Positions 58,723 through 64,000 of a DNA stretch of 64,000 bases are shown here, in pieces. Origin of the DNA: QUBU01 sp014337915 (GTDB lineage Bacteria > Pseudomonadota > Gammaproteobacteria > Steroidobacterales > GCA-2729495); the NCBI GenBank assembly GCA_030263395.1, contig SZOW01000001.1:180469-244468 (forward strand). The letters are read 5' to 3'. Numbering within the stretch: position 1 is the stretch's first letter; every line of letters starts with the position of its first letter. The notes below the pieces were generated by a model. It searched no databases and had not been told where the DNA came from. It worked only from the letters and a program-made list of their open reading frames with translations. A program made the position numbers and the translations under genes.

Positions 58723-59529
58723 ATGATCAGGAACCTGTTTGGTGCTGCCCTGGCCTTCGCGACGCTGGCCGCGAGTTCCACCGCAGCCGGCATGGAGGCC
58801 GGCAAGCCCACGGTGCTCGTCACCGGCGCCAACCGCGGCATCGGCCTGGAATACGTGCGCCAGATCGCTGCCCGCGGCTGGAACGTCATCGCCACGGTGC
58901 GCAAGCCGGCGGAGGCCACCGAACTGCAGGAACTGGCAAAGGCGCATGCCGGCGTGGTGATCGAGCCGCTGGACGTCACCGACCACGCGGCTATCGATGC
59001 CCTGGCGGCCCGCTATCGCGACCAGCCCATCGACATCCTGCTGCTCAATGCGGCGGTCACCCCGAGCTATCCCTCCGCCTTCAAGCCGCTCGCCGGCGTG
59101 GATTTCGACATCGCGCGCCAGAGCCTGCTGGTCAATGCCATTGGCCCGCTGAAGATGTGCCAGGCCTTCATGGGCCAGGTCGCGGCATCGGCGAAGAAGC
59201 AGATCGTAGTGCTCTCCAGCAAGGGCGGGTCCTTCGCCGAGAGCCCGAAGATGCCCATGATGTACGAGTACCGCGGCAGCAAGGCGGCGCTGGACATGTA
59301 CATGTACACGCTGGCCTTCGAAACGCCGAAGAAGGGCGTCACCCTGGTGCTGCTCTCGCCCGGGCAGGTCAACACCCTGACCGATCCGAAGCTGCGCGCC
59401 ATCAAGCGGCCGGGGGTGATCGAGGCACCGGAAAGCGTGACAAAGATGCTGCGCATCATCGACAGCCTCACGCCTGCCGACAACGGCAAGTTCCTCTCCT
59501 ACGAGGACCGGAGCGAGATCCCCTGGTGA
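58723..59529 (+). CDS. SDR-family protein with a signal peptide
   Basis: A 268-residue protein. It begins with a typical export signal (MIRNLFGAALAFATLAASS, then TAAG) before the SDR domain VLVTGANRGIGLEYVRQIAA. Cofactor motif TGANRGIG, NAAV in place of NNAG, catalytic serine in IVVLSSKGGS and YRGSK as YxxxK are all present, so it looks active. A Rossmann NAD(P) enzyme behind a secretion signal is unusual because the periplasm lacks free NAD(P)H; the leader may be uncleaved or Met24 (MEAGKPTVLVTG) may be the true start. It converges on sorB with 7 bp between stops. Confidence 0.8.
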   Translation: MIRNLFGAALAFATLAASSTAAGMEAGKPTVLVTGANRGIGLEYVRQIAARGWNVIATVRKPAEATELQELAKAHAGVVIEPLDVTDHAAIDALAARYRDQPIDILLLNAAVTPSYPSAFKPLAGVDFDIARQSLLVNAIGPLKMCQAFMGQVAASAKKQIVVLSSKGGSFAESPKMPMMYEYRGSKAALDMYMYTLAFETPKKGVTLVLLSPGQVNTLTDPKLRAIKRPGVIEAPESVTKMLRIIDSLTPADNGKFLSYEDRSEIPW

Positions 59530-59536
59530 GGTAGCG

Positions 59537-59824
59537 TCAGCCGGCCGGGCGGCCGTAGGCGGCTGCCAGGTAGTCGACGATCGGCCCGACGTCCTCAGGC
59601 CGGATCGGCGCGCCCATCACCCGGATCATCTTGTCGACCACCTTCTGCCAGCCGGCGTGGTCGAGGAATACCGAGTTCATCGGTATGTAGTCGAGGCTGT
59701 GGCAGGTGATGCAGTTGGCCTGTACCAGCACCCTGCCCGGGCCTTCGCGCAGCTGGATCTGGCTCTCGTCGGCATGCGCCGGCACGGCCAGCAGCAACAG
59801 CGCGGCGGCAACGGCATTTTTCAT
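59537..59824 (-). CDS. sorB: Cytochrome c subunit of sulfite dehydrogenase
   Basis: A 95-residue periplasmic c-type cytochrome. Signal peptide NAVAAALLLLAVPAHA; one haem site CITCH near residues 39-43; the methionine ligand is probably in MIRVMGAPI. It takes electrons from the molybdenum subunit encoded just upstream and passes them to other cytochromes. The ATG at 59824 has GGAGG five bases in front; ATG at 59836, overlapping the sorA stop, would add four residues. Small size and pairing with a sulfite-oxidase-like gene fit SorB. Confidence 0.85.
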   Translation of the reverse strand: MKNAVAAALLLLAVPAHADESQIQLREGPGRVLVQANCITCHSLDYIPMNSVFLDHAGWQKVVDKMIRVMGAPIRPEDVGPIVDYLAAAYGRPAG

Positions 59825-59835
59825 GGCAACCTCCA

Positions 59836-61053
59836 TCAGCCGACCACCAGGTCGAGCGCCTGGATGAGATTGTGGTGGTAGCCGGCGGGATTGGGCACCA
59901 GCTGGCTGCCCTGCGTCTCGCCGGCGTGGCTGGTGGCGCGGAACAGCAGGCGCTGGCTGCCTTGCGCCCCGGGACGGAAGCTGTACTGCCACTGCCGCCA
60001 GGAAAACCGTCCGGCATCCACGCCAAGCCGGGCCGCCATCCAGGGGCCGTCCATCGACTGGGCAACCTCCACCCTGCGAATGCCATGGCCACCGTCCCAG
60101 GCAATGCCGCGGACTTCCAGCGGCACACCCGCAGCCACCCGCTGGCCGCTCACCATGTTGGTGACCAGCGAATTGACCACCATGCTGGTGATCGGTGTCG
60201 TCGACTCGCTGGCCTGGGAGGCGAACGCCGCGGCACCGGGGAAGGCAGCGCGCGGCAGGCGATAGGCCGACTTCATCCAGTAGCCGTCGAAGGCGGCCGG
60301 CAGGATGCTGATGCTGGCGAGGTGCTTGACCCAGTAGGTCGCGGTCCATCCGGGCACCACCAGCCGTGCAGGCGCACCATGCCAGTGCGGCAATGGCTCA
60401 CCATTCATTTCGAACGCCACCAGCGTGTGTTCATCCAGCACCTTGTCCACGGGCAGGCTCTTGACGAGGTCGGGCGTGGCCGCCAGCACGCCGGTATCGG
60501 CGCCGTCGAACGCCACCTCCACGGCGCCGGGGCGCACGCCAGCCCTGGCCAGCACATCGCGCAGGCGCACGCCGCGCCAGCGCGCATTGCCCATGGCGCC
60601 GATGCTCCACTGGATCCCGGGCACATGTGGCGTGTAGAGGCCGCGCCGGTTGCCGGAACACTGGGCGACCGCCGCGACTTCCACCTGCTCGAACCCGCTG
60701 CGCAGTTCATCGAGGCTGAACTCGCGCGGCGCCACGGCCGCCGCACCGCCCACGCGCAGGCGCCAGCTGCGGGCATCGACCCGGGGAATGCCGGAGAGGT
60801 GGTAGCGCACGAAGAATGCGTCGTTGGGCGTGTAGAGCTGGTCGAAGTACTGCAGCGGCGTCTCGTAGTTCGGCGCGCGGAAGCTGCGCTTGATCAGCGG
60901 TTTCTTGCCCGGCAGGGCCGCGAGGATGCCCGACTCAACGGCGCCGGACGGCAGCCCCGGTGACGGCGCGGGCGCGGCCCCGGCCAGCCGGCCGAATGGC
61001 GCGGCCAGTGCAATACCGGCGAGGCTCCCGAGGAACTGTCGACGCTGCGTCAT
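59836..61053 (-). CDS. sorA: Sulfite dehydrogenase molybdenum subunit SorA-like
   Basis: A 405-residue oxidoreductase of the sulfite oxidase family. The N-terminus (MTQRRQFLGSLAGIALA) looks like a Tat signal, with a two-arginine motif but no canonical SRRxFLK match. The molybdenum-ligating cysteine is in VAQCSGNRRG (about residue 131). Other features are TPNDAFFVRYH, and the C-terminal Mo-co dimerisation domain (VEVAQSMDGPWMAARL, then QYSFRP). With SorB it oxidises sulfite to sulfate in the periplasm. It is a logical partner of the sulfur block at the start of the window, though not linked to it. Confidence 0.86.
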   Translation of the reverse strand: MTQRRQFLGSLAGIALAAPFGRLAGAAPAPSPGLPSGAVESGILAALPGKKPLIKRSFRAPNYETPLQYFDQLYTPNDAFFVRYHLSGIPRVDARSWRLRVGGAAAVAPREFSLDELRSGFEQVEVAAVAQCSGNRRGLYTPHVPGIQWSIGAMGNARWRGVRLRDVLARAGVRPGAVEVAFDGADTGVLAATPDLVKSLPVDKVLDEHTLVAFEMNGEPLPHWHGAPARLVVPGWTATYWVKHLASISILPAAFDGYWMKSAYRLPRAAFPGAAAFASQASESTTPITSMVVNSLVTNMVSGQRVAAGVPLEVRGIAWDGGHGIRRVEVAQSMDGPWMAARLGVDAGRFSWRQWQYSFRPGAQGSQRLLFRATSHAGETQGSQLVPNPAGYHHNLIQALDLVVG

Positions 61054-61078
61054 CTGCCCTCCTGGTGCCGCAATGGCT

Positions 61079-62071
61079 TCAGAACCACTTGTTGCGGCGG
61101 AAATAGACCGCGATCAGTGCCCCGAGGGCCACCAGCAGTGCCGAAGCCGCAAAGAACCCGAGCGTGGTTTCGGCGCCAGGGATGCCGCCGACATTCATGC
61201 CCATCAGCCCGGTGAGGAACGTCAGCGGCAGGAACACGGCCGAGAGCACCGACAGCACCAGGATGCGCTGGTTCTGCTGGAAGGCAAGGCGGCTGACGAC
61301 CTCTTCCTGCGAGACCATGCCGCGTTCGCGGATCAGGTCCAGGTCCTCGAGAAAGCGCTGCACGCGGTCGGCCTGCTCGCGGATGGCGAGGTTGTCGGCT
61401 TCCGAAAGGATCGCGTCGGGCTGACGCACCAGCCGGTCCAGCGCGTCGCGCTGCGGTGCCAGGAAGCGGCGCAGCTGCGCCGTCTGCCGGCGCATGTCGG
61501 CGAGCTGGCCACGCACTTCCATGATGTTGTGCTCGCCGGCGGCCGCCTCCAGGGCATCGATGTGCTCGTCGAGGTCGTCCACCGATTCGCCGATGCGGTC
61601 GACGAGGCCCTCCACCAGCACGCAGAGGAACTCCCCGGGGCTGGACGGCCCCTCCCCGCTCTCGATGGCCGCCTTGATCTCGCCGCTGATGCGCAGCTGG
61701 CGGCGCCGCGCGGTGAAGATGCGGTCGCGCTCCAGCCAGACCCGCACCGAGACCATGTCGTCGGGCTCCGCGCCCGGATTCAGGTTCACGCCGCGCAGGA
61801 TGACCAGCAGCCCGTTGCGCGAGGGCGCGCTGCGTGGCCGCGTGTCTTCGGCGACCAGCGCCGCGGCGATCGGCAGTTCGAGACCACTCTTCTCCTCGAG
61901 CCATTGTTCGGGCGCAGGCTCGCTGATGTCGAAGTGCACCCAGAGCAGCCCCTGCTCCGGGCGCCAGCTGGCGAGGCCTTCCCAGCCGATGCGGCTGCCG
62001 CCGCCCCTGCGGTCGAGGATCATGGCCCAGACCAGGCCGTGCTCGGTGGGTGGTGGCTGTTGCTGGCTCAT
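61079..62071 (-). CDS. zntB: CorA/ZntB-family metal transporter
   Basis: A 330-residue divalent-cation transporter. A long cytoplasmic N-terminal domain rich in helices (about 1-265) is followed by two C-terminal membrane segments; between them lies the selectivity signature GMNVGGIPG, a variant of the GMN motif. PLTFLTGLMGMN precedes it. The VGGIPG form is more like ZntB than CorA, hence zinc as likely substrate; a magnesium role remains possible. Its start overlaps the stop of the upstream CMD gene by four bases (ATGA). Confidence 0.84.
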   Translation of the reverse strand: MSQQQPPPTEHGLVWAMILDRRGGGSRIGWEGLASWRPEQGLLWVHFDISEPAPEQWLEEKSGLELPIAAALVAEDTRPRSAPSRNGLLVILRGVNLNPGAEPDDMVSVRVWLERDRIFTARRRQLRISGEIKAAIESGEGPSSPGEFLCVLVEGLVDRIGESVDDLDEHIDALEAAAGEHNIMEVRGQLADMRRQTAQLRRFLAPQRDALDRLVRQPDAILSEADNLAIREQADRVQRFLEDLDLIRERGMVSQEEVVSRLAFQQNQRILVLSVLSAVFLPLTFLTGLMGMNVGGIPGAETTLGFFAASALLVALGALIAVYFRRNKWF

Positions 62072-62742
62072 CAGTGACTCTTTGGCGTCTTTCGGACTGT
62101 CTTTCGTCCCGCCCTGCGGCCAGGCTTGCGGCCGGCGCGCGCCTTGCCGCCACCGGGTTTCGCGATGGTCCGGCTCATGGCGTGGTACTCGCGGTTGGGC
62201 ATCATGTCGAGTCCCATGGCCATGCGGTTGCTGAGATTGAACAGGCCGACGATCTCGCTGATGTCGTAGATATCGCCACTGCTGAAGCCGGCGCGACGCA
62301 GCGCCCTGCGATCAGCTTCGCCGACATCCCCCGGCGACGCAGTGAGCTTCCAGGCGAAGTCCAGCATGGCGCGCTGGCGCGGCGGCAGGCGCGCAACGCG
62401 ATAGTTCATCACCAGCATCTCACCGAGTTCCGGATCCCCCGAGAGTTCGCGCACGGCCTGGCCATGGGCGACCAGGCAGTAATAGCAGCGGTTATGGCTG
62501 GACACGACCACGGCGATCATCTCGCGCTCGAGCAGCGACAGCCGCGAGTCCTTGCCCAGCATGATTTCGTTGTACGTGCTGATGAAGTTGCGCAGGCGGG
62601 CTGGCTTGAGGCTCAGGGCGGACAGTACGTTGGGCAGCAGGCCGAGGCGCTCCCGGCAGACCTCGAAATAGCGGCGCAGGTCGGCATCGAGCCGGCTCTC
62701 CGGTGGAACCGGCAACCTCGATATGTGTGGCGGCTGCGGCAT
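62071..62742 (-). CDS. Carboxymuconolactone decarboxylase/AhpD-like peroxidase-related protein
   Basis: A 223-residue protein of the AhpD-like fold. LLPNVLSALSLKPARLRNFI, LSLLEREMIAVVVSSHNRCYYC (redox pair CYYC) and the following LVAHGQAVRE give the proton-relay histidine pattern of AhpD-type alkyl hydroperoxidases. This N-terminal layout is that of the 'uncharacterised peroxidase-related' subgroup. The C-terminus is basic (KPGGGKARAGRKPGRRAGRK). ATG at 62742 precedes the homology. Co-translated with the transporter downstream. Confidence 0.8.
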   Translation of the reverse strand: MPQPPHISRLPVPPESRLDADLRRYFEVCRERLGLLPNVLSALSLKPARLRNFISTYNEIMLGKDSRLSLLEREMIAVVVSSHNRCYYCLVAHGQAVRELSGDPELGEMLVMNYRVARLPPRQRAMLDFAWKLTASPGDVGEADRRALRRAGFSSGDIYDISEIVGLFNLSNRMAMGLDMMPNREYHAMSRTIAKPGGGKARAGRKPGRRAGRKTVRKTPKSH

Positions 62743-62955
62743 GCTCTGCGCTTTCCGGCGGACCGGGGCAAGGCCACCCCGTGCGCGCCGCCCGTGGCGC
62801 CTCCTCCCGCTCCGTTGCAGGGTCCAGACGATAGCAGATCGGGTGCCGGCAGTGGCCGTATGCATGCGCCATGTCCCGGGCTACAATCGGCGCGACTCCG
62901 CGAACGCCCAGCGGCGGCGGATCCGCAATAACGGACAAAGACAGCGAGGATGCCC

Positions 62956-64000
62956 ATGCGAACACTGACACTGGCAACGGCTGCCATTGCCCTCGGCCTG
63001 AGCTTCCCGGCGGCACAGGCGCTGGAGGAAGTCGGCCAGGCATACATCACGCCGCTGGCGACGTACATCAACCCCGATGGCCGGATCAATGGCATCAAGC
63101 TGGACGACGGTGTCCAGGGCGGGCAGCTGGCCGCCGGCTTCGCCCTCGAGGAGCACTGGAACGTCGAACTGGCGATTCAGCGCCTGACGCTGGACGCCGA
63201 GCACGGCAGCGACAGCATCGACCAGACCGGGCTGATCGTGAACTTCCTCAATGTCTACAACCGCGCCGGGCGCTTCTCGCCCTACCTGATCGCCGGCGTC
63301 GGCTTCGTCAATGACGATGCCGGGGGCGCGATCGGCGACCAGGACAACCTCCAGGCGCAGGGAGGCGTCGGCCTGTTCACGGACCTGTGGGGCGAGCGCG
63401 TGGCGCTGCGCACCGAAGCCCTGTACCGCTGGGAAGATGCCAGCGACAGCCTGAACGACTGGATGATCAACGCCGGTTTCCAGGTGGCTCTCGGGAGCCG
63501 TGCCAAGGCGGCACCGGCCCCGGTCGCCGCGGCGGCACCGCCGCCCCCGCCGCCTCCGCCCCCGCCGCCGGCTGACAGCGATGGCGATGGCGTCGTCGAC
63601 AGCCTCGACCAGTGCCCGGATACGCCCAAGGGCGACCGCGTCGGCAGCCATGGCTGCTCCTGCGACGTCACCCGCCAGGTGCAGTTCGCGCTCAACTCCG
63701 CCGAACTCACCGACGAGGGCCGCAAGACCCTGGACGAGGTCGCCGATACCCTCACCCGCCTGAAGTTCGTCTCCGGCACCGTCGTCGGCCACACCGACAG
63801 CTCCGGCGCCGAGGCCTACAACCAGAAGCTCTCCGAGCGCCGTGCCCAGGCCGTGGCCGACTACCTCCAGACCAGGGGCATCGCCTCCGGCCGCCTCACC
63901 GCCTCCGGTGCCGGCGAGAGCCAGCCCATCGCCGACAACAAGACCGCCGATGGCCGCGCCCTCAACCGCCGCGTCGTGCTCAAGCGCACCGACTGCGACC
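62956..64000 (+). CDS. OmpA-family outer-membrane protein (runs off the right edge)
   Basis: At least 348 residues; no stop before the window end. Signal peptide TLTLATAAIALGLSFPAAQA; a barrel domain to about residue 175; a linker with 11 consecutive prolines; one DSDGDGVVDSLDQCPDTP calcium-type repeat; and an OmpA C-terminal domain (VVGHTDSSGAEAYNQKLSER, TADGRALNRRV). Start at 62956 has AGCGAGG at a good spacing; ATG at 62950 is too close. Its C-terminal half matches the OmpA-type protein at 51992-53089 closely, while the barrel and linker length differ. Confidence 0.92.
   Translation, partial: MRTLTLATAAIALGLSFPAAQALEEVGQAYITPLATYINPDGRINGIKLDDGVQGGQLAAGFALEEHWNVELAIQRLTLDAEHGSDSIDQTGLIVNFLNVYNRAGRFSPYLIAGVGFVNDDAGGAIGDQDNLQAQGGVGLFTDLWGERVALRTEALYRWEDASDSLNDWMINAGFQVALGSRAKAAPAPVAAAAPPPPPPPPPPPADSDGDGVVDSLDQCPDTPKGDRVGSHGCSCDVTRQVQFALNSAELTDEGRKTLDEVADTLTRLKFVSGTVVGHTDSSGAEAYNQKLSERRAQAVADYLQTRGIASGRLTASGAGESQPIADNKTADGRALNRRVVLKRTDCD

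Noticed and set aside
1..64000. CRISPR array, tRNA, rRNA, integrase or prophage genes
   Set aside because: None was recognised on either strand. The only short repeats are the 11-bp and 12-bp tandems and the palindromic element already listed.

Overview
This is a 64 kb chromosomal window of very high G+C content with short intergenic gaps and many ATGA/GTGA stop-start overlaps. The gene set (a CysB-type regulator divergent from cysG, soluble transhydrogenase, sulfite dehydrogenase SorAB, ArfB, MurI, OmpA-type porins with proline linkers) suggests a gammaproteobacterium. A complete coenzyme F420 locus is unusual for that group. I saw no tRNA, rRNA, CRISPR array, integrase or transposase gene. 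No gap between genes exceeds 300 bases.

Layout. 0-7.7 kb: sulfur and tetrapyrrole block. A partial cysB faces cysG, cysteine synthase, a shortened glutamyl-tRNA reductase-like gene, a hemC-hemD fusion, hemB and hemL. Together these cover every step from glutamyl-tRNA to siroheme, next to cysteine synthesis. 7.8-12.3 kb: an outer-membrane barrel protein, an HDOD protein, SthA and a serine hydrolase. 12.3-33.3 kb, minus strand: a nonribosomal peptide synthetase (NRPS) cluster in the order queD, deaminase, methyltransferase, NRPS1 (A-MT-PCP), NRPS2 (three C-A-PCP modules), NRPS3 (two C-A-PCP modules), folE. 33.5-39.2 kb: an SDR, a BI-1 family protein, phosphoketolase, DUF456, a GFA-domain protein and a small membrane protein. 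39.3-48.8 kb: F420 block with an LLM oxidoreductase, Fno, CofE, CofD, CofC and FbiC, then a SEC-C protein, a 117-bp palindromic element, ArfB and two more LLM oxidoreductases. 48.9-64 kb: mixed genes, including a UbiC-like protein, a double alpha/beta-hydrolase, two OmpA-type proteins, GST, MurI, an IclR-MFS group, SorAB, a ZntB-like transporter and a CMD-family protein.

The most interesting system is the NRPS cluster. FolE and QueD together turn GTP into 6-carboxytetrahydropterin. A GuaD-like deaminase could convert a pterin into a lumazine, and a small-molecule methyltransferase follows. NRPS1 is a loading module whose adenylation domain lacks the aspartate that normally binds the alpha-amino group, and it carries an embedded PRMT-like methyltransferase. 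My inference is that this cluster makes a peptide capped by a pterin- or lumazine-6-carboxylate, followed by about five residues (beta-amino-acid-like, ornithine, X, glycine, X). No release domain is visible. The main caution is that QueD and FolE are also housekeeping enzymes.
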